A stretch of 64,000 nucleotides of DNA from contig CAKRJY010000003.1 of the NCBI GenBank assembly GCA_934352055.1, positions 186,001 to 250,000 on the forward strand. The letters are read 5' to 3'. Source of the DNA: an uncultured Lachnospiraceae bacterium. GTDB lineage: Bacteria > Bacillota > Clostridia > Lachnospirales > Lachnospiraceae. Below, piece by piece: positions 44,783 to 54,209 of this stretch. Each line of letters starts with the position of its first letter. The first letter of the stretch is position 1. Both the position numbers and the translations under genes were made by a program. The notes beneath the pieces were generated by a model. That model saw only the letters and a program-made list of their open reading frames with translations, was not told the DNA's origin and did no database searches.

Positions 44783-45295
44783 TTACTCCTCATCCAACAG
44801 CCCATCTAACAAATGTACTGTCATTTTCTTTTCTTCTTCCTCCACATTCACGATGCAATCGTGAATAGCTGGAATCAGCACCTCTTTGCCTGATGCCATC
44901 TCAACAACATAAACATCGTTTGCTCCCGTCGTAATCACATCGGTAAGTGTTCCAAGCTGCATGCCATCATCTGTGACAACCGTAAGGCCAATCAGATCTG
45001 CAATAAAGTATTCATCTTCCTCACATGCAACACGATTCTCCCGGGTAACATATAATTTGGCACCTTTGTATTTTTCTACATCATTGATATTATCATATCC
45101 CTTAAATTTTAAGATAACCAGATTTTTCTGCGGTCTGGCAGATGTCACTTCAAGTGTAATCTGTTCGCGTCCTGTGTCCATAATTAAATTCTTCATATTT
45201 TTAAAACGAGACACATCATCTGTCAGTGGAAATACCTTAACCTCACCTCGCACACCATGTGTCTGTGTGATGGCACCAACCTGATACAAATCCAT
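44783..45295 (-). CDS. rimM: Ribosome maturation factor RimM
   Basis: 16S rRNA/30S assembly factor that binds S19. 170 aa: an N-terminal RimM domain (YQVGAITQTHGVRGEVKVFPLT), a linker, and a PRC-barrel C-terminal domain (EYFIADLIGLTVVTDDG, VLIPAIHDCI). Start set to ATG 45295, after AGGAGAAG; a longer frame to 45328 would begin inside the upstream hairpin. It leads into trmD after 4 bp. Confidence 0.97.
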   Translation of the reverse strand: MDLYQVGAITQTHGVRGEVKVFPLTDDVSRFKNMKNLIMDTGREQITLEVTSARPQKNLVILKFKGYDNINDVEKYKGAKLYVTRENRVACEEDEYFIADLIGLTVVTDDGMQLGTLTDVITTGANDVYVVEMASGKEVLIPAIHDCIVNVEEEEKKMTVHLLDGLLDEE

Positions 45296-45308
45296 ATTTC
45301 TTCTCCTA

Positions 45309-45350
45309 AAAAAATCCCCTATCACCACACCTTTCGCATGGCAATAGGGT
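45309..45350 (-). terminator. Intrinsic terminator between khpA and rimM
   Basis: On the minus strand CCCTATTGCCA and TGGTGATAGGG form an 11-bp stem (two G-U pairs) with an 11-nt loop and then GATTTTTTTA, just before the rimM SD. I see no promoter between this hairpin and rimM, so it would limit rimM-trmD expression. Confidence 0.75.
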
Positions 45351-45358
45351 TCTTTGTC

Positions 45359-45586
45359 TTAAACAATATCTACAACGACTTTTTTATCCGACTTTGAGGC
45401 TGCTGCCTTCACTACGGAACGAATTGCTTTTGCAATACGTCCCTGCTTGCCGATTACCTTGCCCATATCTGATGAAGCCACATGTAACTCAACAACAATC
45501 GACTTGTCATTTTCTGTTTCTGTAACAACAACTTCCTCCGGGTAATCTACCAGTGACTTTGCAATTACTTCAACTAATTCTTTCAT
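45359..45586 (-). CDS. khpA: KH-domain RNA-binding protein KhpA (YlqC)
   Basis: 75-aa single KH domain with the GXXG loop GKQG in DMGKVIGKQGRIAKAIRS (about 41-58). Known KhpA forms a complex with KhpB/EloR and binds RNA, with effects on division and elongation in some Firmicutes. Start set to ATG 45586; the preceding GTG gives no SD gain. It lies between rpsP and the in-operon terminator. Confidence 0.95.
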   Translation of the reverse strand: MKELVEVIAKSLVDYPEEVVVTETENDKSIVVELHVASSDMGKVIGKQGRIAKAIRSVVKAAASKSDKKVVVDIV

Positions 45587-45624
45587 CACCTAATACCTCG
45601 TTCTTTCAATGCCTGTTTTGTGGG

Positions 45625-45870
45625 TTATTTTTCAATACCAGCCTGCTTGAAGATTCTTGCTACAGTCTCTGTTGGCTGTGCTCCGTTTGCGAGCCACTTC
45701 TTAGCCAATTCTTCATTTACATGATATGCAGAAGGCTCCTGATTTGGATCGTATGTTCCGATCTCTTCGATGCACTTTCCATCTCTAGGTGATCTGGAAT
45801 CTGCTACTACGATTCTGTAGAAAGGATTTCTCTTCTGTCCCATTCTTCTTAATCTAATCTTTACTGCCAT
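45625..45870 (-). CDS. rpsP: 30S ribosomal protein S16
   Basis: 81-aa ribosomal protein: VKIRLRRMGQKRNPFYRIVV start, the ADSRSPRDG loop and IGTYDPN. SD AGGAGG. It lies between ffh and khpA, as in other Firmicutes. Confidence 0.99.
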   Translation of the reverse strand: MAVKIRLRRMGQKRNPFYRIVVADSRSPRDGKCIEEIGTYDPNQEPSAYHVNEELAKKWLANGAQPTETVARIFKQAGIEK

Positions 45871-45916
45871 TTTGTTTTCCTCCTAAAAATAAATAATAAT
45901 AATAAATTGCTATATG

Positions 45917-47269
45917 TTAAAAAGGAAATTTCATTCTTCCTCTTTTACCACCCATCATGCCCGGCATCTTTTTCATCATCTTCTTCGTCTGATCAAACTG
46001 TTTGATAAAACGATTCACCTCTGCGATATCAACGCCAGCGCCTCTTGCCAGTCGCTTCTTACGACTTGGATTCATAAGTTTTGGATTTGCTCTTTCCTCT
46101 GGTGTCATGGAAAGAATAATCGCCTCAATGTGTGCCATTTTTTTATCATCCACAGCACCTTCTATCTGTGAAAGCTGTGCACTGTTCATCCCAGGAATCA
46201 TCCCCGGCATCATGCCTAGTACACTGCTAAGTCCACCCATCTTTTTCATCTGCGCCATAGAGTCTAAATAATCGTTATAATCAAACTCTGCTTTGCGCAT
46301 CTTTCGGGATAAATCTTTGGCCTTCTCTTCATCAATGGATGCCTCCGCTTTCTCAATCAAAGAAAGGACATCCCCCATGCCAAGGATTCTCGAAGCCATA
46401 CGATCCGGATAAAACTGCTCCAAATCATCCAGCTTTTCACCCATACCACAAAACAGGATTGGTTTGCCTGTCACAGCACGAATGGATAATGCCGCACCAC
46501 CTCTGGTATCACCATCTAACTTCGTAAGTACAACACCATCAATGCCAATCTTTTCATCAAAAGTACCTGCCACATTAACTGCATCCTGACCGGTCATGGC
46601 ATCTACGACCAATAAGGTCTGTGCAACATCAACAGCTTCTTTGATCTGCACCAGCTCATCCATCATGCCTTCATCTATATGAAGACGACCTGCGGTATCT
46701 AGAATAACAACGTTATTGTTATTTTTCTTTGCATGTTCTATTGCTGCTTTCGCAATATCTGATGGTTTATTCTTATCTCCCATGGCAAATACAGGCACAC
46801 CCTGTTTTTCACCATTGATCTGTAACTGCGTAATTGCAGCCGGACGATACACATCACATGCTACAAGCAGTGGTCTTTTCCCTTTTTTCTTGACGAGACC
46901 TGCAAGCTTTGCCGTTGTCGTCGTCTTACCTGCACCTTGCAGACCAACCATCATAATAACCGTAATCTGCTGTCCCGGGCGATATGCAATCTCTGTTGTT
47001 TCAGAACCCATCAGATTGGTGAGTTCTTCATTTACAATCTTGATTACCATTTGTCCCGGATTCAGGCCATTCATAACGTCCGCACCAATAGCGCGCTCCT
47101 GTACTGTCTTGACAAAGTTTTTCACAACTTTGAAATTGACATCCGCCTCCAAAAGAGCCAGCTTGACTTCTTTTAAAGCAGCCTTGACATCATCTTCGCT
47201 CAGACGTCCCTTGCCTCGAAGGTTCTTAAATACATTTTGTAATTTGTCTGAAAGACTTTCAAATGCCAT
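45917..47269 (-). CDS. ffh: Signal recognition particle protein Ffh
   Basis: GTPase that binds signal peptides of nascent membrane proteins and the 4.5S/6S RNA, then docks to FtsY. 450 aa: N domain, G domain with P-loop GLQGAGKTTT (about 108-117), DTAGRLH, TKLDGD, and the Met-rich M domain (MGGLSSVLGMMPGMIPGM) with the RNA-binding SRKKRLARG near residue 400. SD GAGGAG overlaps the ylxM stop. Confidence 0.99.
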   Translation of the reverse strand: MAFESLSDKLQNVFKNLRGKGRLSEDDVKAALKEVKLALLEADVNFKVVKNFVKTVQERAIGADVMNGLNPGQMVIKIVNEELTNLMGSETTEIAYRPGQQITVIMMVGLQGAGKTTTTAKLAGLVKKKGKRPLLVACDVYRPAAITQLQINGEKQGVPVFAMGDKNKPSDIAKAAIEHAKKNNNNVVILDTAGRLHIDEGMMDELVQIKEAVDVAQTLLVVDAMTGQDAVNVAGTFDEKIGIDGVVLTKLDGDTRGGAALSIRAVTGKPILFCGMGEKLDDLEQFYPDRMASRILGMGDVLSLIEKAEASIDEEKAKDLSRKMRKAEFDYNDYLDSMAQMKKMGGLSSVLGMMPGMIPGMNSAQLSQIEGAVDDKKMAHIEAIILSMTPEERANPKLMNPSRKKRLARGAGVDIAEVNRFIKQFDQTKKMMKKMPGMMGGKRGRMKFPF

Positions 47270-47270
47270 A

Positions 47271-47615
47271 CTATAACTCCTCTAGGATATCATTGGATAT
47301 CACAGAAATCTGGGATAAAATCTCATCCACGGAATCCGTATCCGTTGTATGAACCAAAGCATCTATGGTTCGTATCTTATCTCTGATATGAACAAACTTC
47401 TCTATCAGATGTAATTTATCTTCATATTCTTCTAAGGTCTTGGTAGATCGCTTAATAACATCATGTACTGCCTGACGGCTGATACCACGATCTGCTGCGA
47501 TTTCTCCAAGGGATAAATCATTTAATACGAAATCTTCATAAATATTTCTCTGGTGATCATTTAATAATTCACCATAAAAATCATAAAGATCTCCCTGTTC
47601 AATCTTATCGTTCAT
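47271..47615 (-). CDS. ylxM: YlxM family SRP-associated protein
   Basis: 114-aa helix-turn-helix protein of the YlxM/p13 family (YDFYGELLNDHQRNIYEDF start; LSLGEIAADRGISRQAVHD as the HTH, about 34-52). Known to influence SRP function and encoded next to ffh. GAGGTG precedes the ATG; the predicted start of transcription is only about 9 nt upstream. It lies one base before ffh. Confidence 0.96.
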   Translation of the reverse strand: MNDKIEQGDLYDFYGELLNDHQRNIYEDFVLNDLSLGEIAADRGISRQAVHDVIKRSTKTLEEYEDKLHLIEKFVHIRDKIRTIDALVHTTDTDSVDEILSQISVISNDILEEL

Positions 47616-47630
47616 ATCATCACCTCGTAT

Positions 47631-47659
47631 ACTATACTATACAAAAAAATAGGTGTCAA
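47631..47659 (-). promoter_or_regulatory. ylxM-ffh promoter, -35 inside the ilvA terminator
   Basis: TTGACA (47659-47654), 17-bp spacer, TATAGT (47636-47631). The TTGACA is part of the downstream arm of the ilvA terminator hairpin. Predicted start near 47624, leaving a very short leader. Confidence 0.8.
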
Positions 47660-47678
47660 GTATTTTTTCTTGACACCT
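47642..47678 (-). terminator. ilvA terminator
   Basis: On the minus strand AGGTGTCAAG (47678-47669) and CTTGACACCT (47660-47651), a perfect 10-bp stem, followed by ATTTTTTTG. It lies 17 bp after the ilvA stop. Confidence 0.93.
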
Positions 47679-47695
47679 ACTCATATCTTTTTATA

Positions 47696-48907
47696 TTACA
47701 GACTGGTTCTTACAATCTTTGGCTGGTAACCGCCCTTTTCCAAAGCATCTATGATCTGGCTTTTATGTTCTGTACCAAATGCCTCCAATGTAATACGAAG
47801 CTCTACAGCAGCATTACGGTTTGTAGACACAAACTGGTTATGTTCCAATTTGATAACATTTCCCTGTACTTTTGCAATCGTATCTGCCACTCTTGCAAGT
47901 TCTCCCGGCTTGTCCGGCAAAAGTACGGAAACCGTAAAGATACGGTCACGGAAAATCAATCCCTGTTGCACAACCGAAGACATGGTAATCACATCCATAT
48001 TGCCTCCACTCAGAATGGATACCACACGTTTGCCCTTTACATTCAACTGATTCAATGCAGCAACCGTAAGAAGTCCGGAATTTTCAACGATCATCTTATG
48101 ATTTTCTACCATATCAAGGAATGCTGCAATCAGTTCGTCATCCTCTACTGTGATGATATCATCCAGATTCTTTTGGATATATGGGAAAATATTACTTCCC
48201 GGTGTCTTCACTGCCGTACCATCTGCAATGGTATTTACTCCGGAAAGTGTTGTAACCTCACCCTTTTTCAAAGATTCCTGCATGCAATTTGCTCCTGCTG
48301 GTTCTACACCGATGACCTTAATCTTCGGGTTTAAAAGTTTTGCTAACGTAGACACACCTGTAGCAAGTCCGCCGCCACCAATTGGCACTAAAATATATTC
48401 TACCAATGGCAACTCTTTAAAGATTTCCATTGCAATCGTACCCTGCCCTGTTGCAACAGCTAAATCGTCAAATGGATGAATAAAAGTATAACCATGCTCT
48501 TCGGCAAGTTCATAAGCTTTTGCACAAGCTTCGTCATAAACATCACCATAAAGAACAACTTCTGCTCCTAAGTTCTTGGTGCGATTGACTTTTATGAGAG
48601 GTGTCGTTGTCGGCATAACAATCGTTGCGCGAACACCAAATTTCTTTGCTGCATATGCAACACCCTGTGCATGGTTTCCAGCGGATGCTGTAATAAGTCC
48701 TTTTTTTCTCTCCTCCGGTGTCAAAGTGCTAATCTTATAATATGCACCTCTTACCTTGTAAGCGCCTGTCAGCTGCATATTTTCTGGTTTCAAATACACA
48801 CTGTTTCCACACTTTTCACTCAGGAAATCACTGTAAACAAGTTTTGTTTCCAATGTAACTTCACTGACGATCTTACTTGCCTCTTCAAATTTGTCTAATG
48901 TCAACAT
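47696..48907 (-). CDS. ilvA: Threonine ammonia-lyase with C-terminal ACT-like domain
   Basis: PLP enzyme that deaminates threonine to 2-oxobutanoate (isoleucine precursor or catabolic route). 403 aa: PLP lysine in GAYKVRGA (about 48-55), SAGNHAQGVA, the Gly-rich phosphate loop PIGGGGLATG (about 176-185), and a C-terminal ACT-like domain (about 325-403, VLLPDKPGELARVAD). The length fits TdcB-like enzymes with one ACT rather than the 500-aa IlvA with two. It lies 14 bp after ftsY, an unusual neighbour. Confidence 0.94.
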   Translation of the reverse strand: MLTLDKFEEASKIVSEVTLETKLVYSDFLSEKCGNSVYLKPENMQLTGAYKVRGAYYKISTLTPEERKKGLITASAGNHAQGVAYAAKKFGVRATIVMPTTTPLIKVNRTKNLGAEVVLYGDVYDEACAKAYELAEEHGYTFIHPFDDLAVATGQGTIAMEIFKELPLVEYILVPIGGGGLATGVSTLAKLLNPKIKVIGVEPAGANCMQESLKKGEVTTLSGVNTIADGTAVKTPGSNIFPYIQKNLDDIITVEDDELIAAFLDMVENHKMIVENSGLLTVAALNQLNVKGKRVVSILSGGNMDVITMSSVVQQGLIFRDRIFTVSVLLPDKPGELARVADTIAKVQGNVIKLEHNQFVSTNRNAAVELRITLEAFGTEHKSQIIDALEKGGYQPKIVRTSL

Positions 48908-48921
48908 CTTTTTTCTCCTTT

Positions 48922-49851
48922 TTACTGCTCGTCTGTATAAAATAATGCGTTTACAAATTCTTCCGCATTAAATTTCTCAAGATCATCAATTGTCTCCCCT
49001 ACACCAATATATTTTACCGGAATACCTAATTCAGCCTGAATAGCTACCGCAATCCCCCCTTTTGCTGTACCGTCCAGTTTTGTAAGAACAATACCACTTA
49101 AATCCGTTACTTCTGAAAATTCTTTTGCCTGATTCAATGCATTTTGTCCTGTCGTACCATCTAATACTACCAGCGTTTCACGATACGCCTCCGGGAATTC
49201 ACGATCAACAATATTGTTGATTTTGCGGAGTTCTTCCATCAGATTCTTCTTATTGTGAAGACGACCTGCCGTATCAATCAAGAGGACATCCGTTCCTCTT
49301 GCTTTTGCTGCCGACACTGCATCATATACAACTGACGCCGGATCACTTCCCTCCTGACCGCCAATCATATCTACCTGCGAACGGTTTGCCCATTCTTTCA
49401 GTTGTTCTCCTGCTGCCGCGCGAAATGTATCTGCTGCCGCTAAAAGCACCTTTTTATTCTGCGCCCTTAGCTTTGCTGCGAGCTTACCAATGGTCGTTGT
49501 CTTTCCAACGCCGTTGACGCCAACCACCAGAACCACCGATGTACGATTTTCAAATTCGTACGCAGCTTCTCCAATGTCCATCTGCTGACGAATGCTCTCA
49601 ATCAACAATTCCTTACATGCAACCGGTTCTTTTATTTTTTGTTCCTTTACCTTACGCTTCAGGTCTTCCAGAATATTTTCCGTCGTTGTCACACCGATGT
49701 CACCCATGATCAGAATTTCTTCTAATTCTTCATAGAATTCATCATCAATATTGGTAAAGCCGCGGAAAATATAATCCATATTCTTTACAAAATTATCTCT
49801 GGTCTTTGTAAGACCCGCAAGCAGTCGTTTAAAAAATCCACCTTCTGCCAT
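48922..49851 (-). CDS. ftsY: Signal recognition particle receptor FtsY
   Basis: SRP receptor GTPase at the membrane. 309 aa: a short N-terminal region without a long acidic A domain, the N domain, and the G domain with P-loop GVNGVGKTTT (about 111-120), DTAGRLHNK, TKLDGTAKGG and the C-terminal IGVGETIDDLE. SD AAGGAG. It forms a complex with Ffh, encoded 1.7 kb away. Confidence 0.98.
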   Translation of the reverse strand: MAEGGFFKRLLAGLTKTRDNFVKNMDYIFRGFTNIDDEFYEELEEILIMGDIGVTTTENILEDLKRKVKEQKIKEPVACKELLIESIRQQMDIGEAAYEFENRTSVVLVVGVNGVGKTTTIGKLAAKLRAQNKKVLLAAADTFRAAAGEQLKEWANRSQVDMIGGQEGSDPASVVYDAVSAAKARGTDVLLIDTAGRLHNKKNLMEELRKINNIVDREFPEAYRETLVVLDGTTGQNALNQAKEFSEVTDLSGIVLTKLDGTAKGGIAVAIQAELGIPVKYIGVGETIDDLEKFNAEEFVNALFYTDEQ

Positions 49852-49862
49852 TTCATCTCTCC

Positions 49863-52800
49863 TTATGCATCCAGATCATTTTCAATCAGATTAACCGATA
49901 CGAGTGCAGAAACACCCTTCTCCTGCATGGTAATACCATACAATCGGTCAGCTGCGTTCATTGTACCTCTTCTATGGGTAATAATAATAAACTGCGTATT
50001 TTTCGTCAACTTATGTAAATATTTTGCGAATCTGCCAACGTTAGAATCATCCAGCGCCGCTTCAATCTCGTCCAAAAGACAGAATGGTGATGGCTTCAAA
50101 TTCTGAATGGCAAACAAAAGTGCAATCGCTGTCAATGATTTCTCTCCACCGGAAAGCTGCATCATATTTTGAAGTTTTTTTCCAGGCGGCTGTGCAATGA
50201 TACGTATACCGGTTTCCAGGATATCTTCTCCTTCCACCAGCTCCAAAGTACCCTTTCCGCCACCAAACAGCTCTTTGAATGCCTTATCAAATTCTCTTTG
50301 AATATCTGCAAAACCTTCCGTAAACTGTTTGCGCATCCCCTCATCCAAATCATCAATAATTCCCATCAGGGTCTGCTCTGCTTCCACCAGATCATCATGC
50401 TGTCCTTTTAAGAAATTATAGCGTTCCGATACTTCCTTATATTCTTCGATTGCATTTACATTTACGTTGCCCATACGCCGAATTTCATCTTTAACACCAG
50501 AAGTTGCTCTTCGCATGGCATCCAGATTATCATATTCGTCATTGCGCATTTTCTCAGCGCCACGAAGTGTGAGCTCATATTCTTCCCACATATAAGTATT
50601 CTGATAATTAATCGCCTCTTCTAATTTTTCCCGTTGTGCATTTAAGCGATAAATTTCCTTATCCAATGCCGAGATGCGATCCGCAATTTCTTCCCTTTGA
50701 CCAAAGAAGCCTTTGTACTCCTGATTCATCTGTTCTTTTTGTTTTTGCGCTTCTTTTAAACGTTCTTCCAATTGTGCAAAATTATCATCGCTGGCAATCA
50801 TGGTCTTTTTGATTTCCTCAATGTCACCACGCTTTTTATTTGCATCTGTTTTTCCGTTTTTTGCTTCCTCAACCAAACGAACAATGTCAGCTTCCTTCTT
50901 TTCGATTTCATTCGCCACACGTTCACAGTTTTCCAGCACAAAGGTAACTTTCTGTCGCGCACTAGCCTCTTCAATCTGCGCTTCGGAAACATTGCGGGCA
51001 GCAGATGTCTCCATATAGGTTTTTTCATCCAAAAGCTTCTGGTATTCCTCCGTCTGCTTCTTTATCGCTTCTTCCTTCTCTCCCGCTTCCTGGCGTTTGC
51101 GTTCCATCTCCTTCTTCCCAGCAGTGATATCACGCACCTGACGTTCCATTTCTTCGCTCTCGGTATTTAAACTTGCAAATGCATTTTCGCTCTCAGATTT
51201 CTGCTCCTGTACACGCTGCAGATGAATCTGTGCTGTATTTAATGCAAGTGCATGTTGTTCCATCTGCTTGCGGTTTTCTTCCCGGTCTGATTCCAACAAC
51301 GCCTGCGCTGTCTCAATCTCAGCGATACGTTCCTTGGCTGCTTTCTTTTCCTCTGATAACGCTGCCAATTGCTTTTCAATATCATCGATTTCACGGTTTC
51401 GTCCCAAAAGGTTACTATTATTCTTAAATCGTCCACCAGACAAAGATCCGCCCGGACTGAAATACTCGCCTTCCAACGTAACAATATGTAATGAATAACG
51501 ATTCTTCTTTGCAAGTGCAATACCATGATCTACCGTATCGACAACGATCACGCGTCCCAAAAGATAAGAAAGAACATCACGATACATCTCATCTGCTTCA
51601 ACAAGTTCATTTGCAAGACCAAGTACACCCTTGTCCGATAAAATGTTCTTATCCTTTGTAAAACCTTTTCCAGACACACTTGTAAGTGGCAAAAAGGTTG
51701 CACGTCCCAATCGATTTTCTTTTAAATATGTGATCATCTTTTTGGCAGTCGCTTCATCTTTTGTGACAATATTCTGGATATTTCCACTAAGCGCTGTCTC
51801 TATTGCAATTTCATATTTTTGTTCTACATGAATCAAGTCAGAAACAACACCAATTAAACCCGGATTCTTTTCTTTTTGCTCCATCACTTTACGAATACTA
51901 TTTCCATAGCCATCATATCGTTCTGCAATATTCTTTAACGCTTCTAACTTTGATGATTGTTTGTGGTAGGCATCGTTACTCTTTGCCAGCACATCCTGCG
52001 CTTCTCTGCGCTTATTTTTCCACTCTACTGCCCTATGTGAAAATTCCTGTTCTTTTTGTTTCAGTGCTTCTAAGCCCTTACTTACATCATCATATTCTTT
52101 CTGGCAGCGCTGCAGCGTTTCATTCAAATCTTCCTCTTCTGTTTTACGCTGCAAGAGGCGCTGATTCAGCTGTGCTTTTCGAATATTAATTTGTTCTAAC
52201 ATCGTATCAAAACGCTGTTCTTTGGATTGAATGGTTCCCTTCTCATTCAGAAGTTCCATCATCGCCTGGTTATTCTGTTCAATACCCTCGGTATATTTTT
52301 TGATATCCGCCTGCAGATCATCATTATATTTCCGAACCGATGCCAAACGTTTTTCTACTTCTTCGAGCTGTTCCTGCAATTGCTCTTTTTCTGTCTCATA
52401 GGTTTTCTTTTGCTGGATGTATTCCTGTTTTTCTGCCTCCAGCACACCTTTTCTCTCAGACAAATTTTCATCAGCACTTTCCGCAAAACGGATTTGTTCT
52501 TCCAGTAAACGAATCTGATTTTCCAATTTACCTTTCATCAAGGTAGTATTGCTCTGTTCTTCACGGATTCCCTGAATATGCTCATCCATGACATTCAGCT
52601 GTTCTTCCAAGGACGCATACTGTTCTTTGATCTGTTCCTGCTTGCCCTTGTTCTCATTTAATTGCGTTTCTGCAATATGATAATTCTTCTCAATATCTGT
52701 CAAACGACGATTCATATCTTCGATTTCAAGAAGAAACATATTTACTTCTAACGTCTTTAATTCTTCTTTTTTCTTCAGAAATTGCTTTGCATTTTCCGCC

Positions 52801-53423
52801 TGTCTTTCCAACGGACCTACTTGACGTTCTAATTCGGATAAAATATCGTTCACACGAACCAGATTCTCACGTTCATGCTCCAATTTTTTTACCGTAGCAG
52901 CTTTGCGTTTCTTAAATTTTACAATACCAACCGCTTCATCAAACAGCTCACGGCGTTCTTCCGGTTTTCCACTTAAAATACGCTCAATCTGACCCTGTCC
53001 AATGATGGAATACCCCTCTTTTCCGATTCCCGTATCATAAAAGAGTTCATTCACATCTTTCAGACGGCATGGCGAACCATTGAGCAGATATTCGCTCTCG
53101 CCAGATCGATACACACGTCTTGCAATCGTTACTTCCTCATAATCAATCGGCAGCAAATGATCGGAATTATCCATTGTAATGGCAACATACGCATAACTCA
53201 GTGGTTTTCGATTCTCTGTTCCTGCAAAGATAACATCCTGCATACTGGCACCACGAAGCTGCTTTGCACTCTGCTCTCCTAAAACCCAGCGCACAGCATC
53301 GGAAACATTACTTTTTCCACTTCCATTCGGACCTACAATCCCGGTAATACCGTTATGAAAATCAAATACAATCTTATTTGCGAAAGATTTGAATCCATAC
53401 ATTTCAATGCTTTTTAAATACAT
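49863..53423 (-). CDS. smc: Chromosome segregation protein SMC
   Basis: Condensin ATPase that organises the chromosome, with ScpA/ScpB (not in the window). 1186 aa: N-terminal head with Walker A GPNGSGKSN (about 32-40), coiled coil (about 170-500), hinge (about 515-670, with GSLSGGRFKN near its end), second coiled coil, and C-terminal head with signature LSGGEKSLTA and Walker B CLLDEIEAALDD. Start set to ATG 53423 (MYLKSIEMYGFKSF), after GGGGAT; a TTG four codons upstream is weaker. Confidence 0.98.
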   Translation of the reverse strand: MYLKSIEMYGFKSFANKIVFDFHNGITGIVGPNGSGKSNVSDAVRWVLGEQSAKQLRGASMQDVIFAGTENRKPLSYAYVAITMDNSDHLLPIDYEEVTIARRVYRSGESEYLLNGSPCRLKDVNELFYDTGIGKEGYSIIGQGQIERILSGKPEERRELFDEAVGIVKFKKRKAATVKKLEHERENLVRVNDILSELERQVGPLERQAENAKQFLKKKEELKTLEVNMFLLEIEDMNRRLTDIEKNYHIAETQLNENKGKQEQIKEQYASLEEQLNVMDEHIQGIREEQSNTTLMKGKLENQIRLLEEQIRFAESADENLSERKGVLEAEKQEYIQQKKTYETEKEQLQEQLEEVEKRLASVRKYNDDLQADIKKYTEGIEQNNQAMMELLNEKGTIQSKEQRFDTMLEQINIRKAQLNQRLLQRKTEEEDLNETLQRCQKEYDDVSKGLEALKQKEQEFSHRAVEWKNKRREAQDVLAKSNDAYHKQSSKLEALKNIAERYDGYGNSIRKVMEQKEKNPGLIGVVSDLIHVEQKYEIAIETALSGNIQNIVTKDEATAKKMITYLKENRLGRATFLPLTSVSGKGFTKDKNILSDKGVLGLANELVEADEMYRDVLSYLLGRVIVVDTVDHGIALAKKNRYSLHIVTLEGEYFSPGGSLSGGRFKNNSNLLGRNREIDDIEKQLAALSEEKKAAKERIAEIETAQALLESDREENRKQMEQHALALNTAQIHLQRVQEQKSESENAFASLNTESEEMERQVRDITAGKKEMERKRQEAGEKEEAIKKQTEEYQKLLDEKTYMETSAARNVSEAQIEEASARQKVTFVLENCERVANEIEKKEADIVRLVEEAKNGKTDANKKRGDIEEIKKTMIASDDNFAQLEERLKEAQKQKEQMNQEYKGFFGQREEIADRISALDKEIYRLNAQREKLEEAINYQNTYMWEEYELTLRGAEKMRNDEYDNLDAMRRATSGVKDEIRRMGNVNVNAIEEYKEVSERYNFLKGQHDDLVEAEQTLMGIIDDLDEGMRKQFTEGFADIQREFDKAFKELFGGGKGTLELVEGEDILETGIRIIAQPPGKKLQNMMQLSGGEKSLTAIALLFAIQNLKPSPFCLLDEIEAALDDSNVGRFAKYLHKLTKNTQFIIITHRRGTMNAADRLYGITMQEKGVSALVSVNLIENDLDA

Positions 53424-53442
53424 ACTTATCCCCAAAAACTTT

Positions 53443-54141
53443 CTATTTGTTCTGACTTTCCTGCTGCTTTAAGTACAAAAGACCATGATAAGCAGCTTCC
53501 TGTTCCGCAGCTTTTTTTGTTCCGCCGCTTCCATCTCCCAGCTTTATGTCACCTACCGTAACATCCACATGAAATACCTTCGCATGATCCGGACCACTCT
53601 CATCTAGTAAATGATACGTTACATTCTGACGGAATTTAGCCTGGCAGACTTCCTGCAATATCGTCTTACTATCATAAAACATACGCTTATGTTCAATATC
53701 TGTCATAATATAGCGTAATATAAATGTTTTTGCTGCATCCATGCCTCCATCTAAGAAGATAGCACCAATCACTGCCTCCATAGCATCCGATAAAACTGAC
53801 TTACGCGTTCTTCCGCCTGTCATATCCTCTCCTTTTCCAAGGTATATATACGACCCCAAGTCAATTTCCTTTGTACAATAGGCAAGCGTTGGTTCACATA
53901 CCATGCTTGCACGTAATCTGGTAAGATCCCCCTCTGGCAGATCTTTATAATTCAAAAACAAAAATTCACTGGAAACAGCTTCAAGCACTGCATCCCCCAA
54001 AAATTCCAATCGTTCGTTATCCGACAACTTCTTCATATGCTTTTCATTTGCATATGAACTATGTGTAAGGGCCTGACGCAATAAACTTTCGTTTTTAAAC
54101 TCATATCCAATTACTTCTTGAAATTCTTTTATTGTCTTCAC
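53443..54141 (-). CDS. rnc: Ribonuclease III
   Basis: Double-strand RNase for rRNA and mRNA processing. 232 aa: endonuclease domain with signature NERLEFLGDAVLE (about 41-53), the second acidic site DAMEAVIGAIFLDGG, and a C-terminal dsRBD (about 160-228, with GSGGTKKAAEQEAA). The start codon is GTG at 54141, after AAGGAG. It is followed 19 bp later by smc. Confidence 0.97.
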   Translation of the reverse strand: MKTIKEFQEVIGYEFKNESLLRQALTHSSYANEKHMKKLSDNERLEFLGDAVLEAVSSEFLFLNYKDLPEGDLTRLRASMVCEPTLAYCTKEIDLGSYIYLGKGEDMTGGRTRKSVLSDAMEAVIGAIFLDGGMDAAKTFILRYIMTDIEHKRMFYDSKTILQEVCQAKFRQNVTYHLLDESGPDHAKVFHVDVTVGDIKLGDGSGGTKKAAEQEAAYHGLLYLKQQESQNK

Positions 54142-54160
54142 TTTTACTCCTTAACAGAAG

Positions 54161-54187
54161 CAAAAGCCCTTGAATCAAGGGCTTTTG
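54161..54187 (-). terminator. Hairpin between acpP and rnc
   Basis: CAAAAGCCCTTGA and TCAAGGGCTTTTG are perfect 13-bp arms around one base. On the minus strand the T stretch is short (TTTTGCTTCT). No promoter fits the 20 bp before rnc, so read-through is likely. Confidence 0.7.
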
Positions 54188-54209
54188 TCATCTCTCTTTT
54201 TGCACATGA

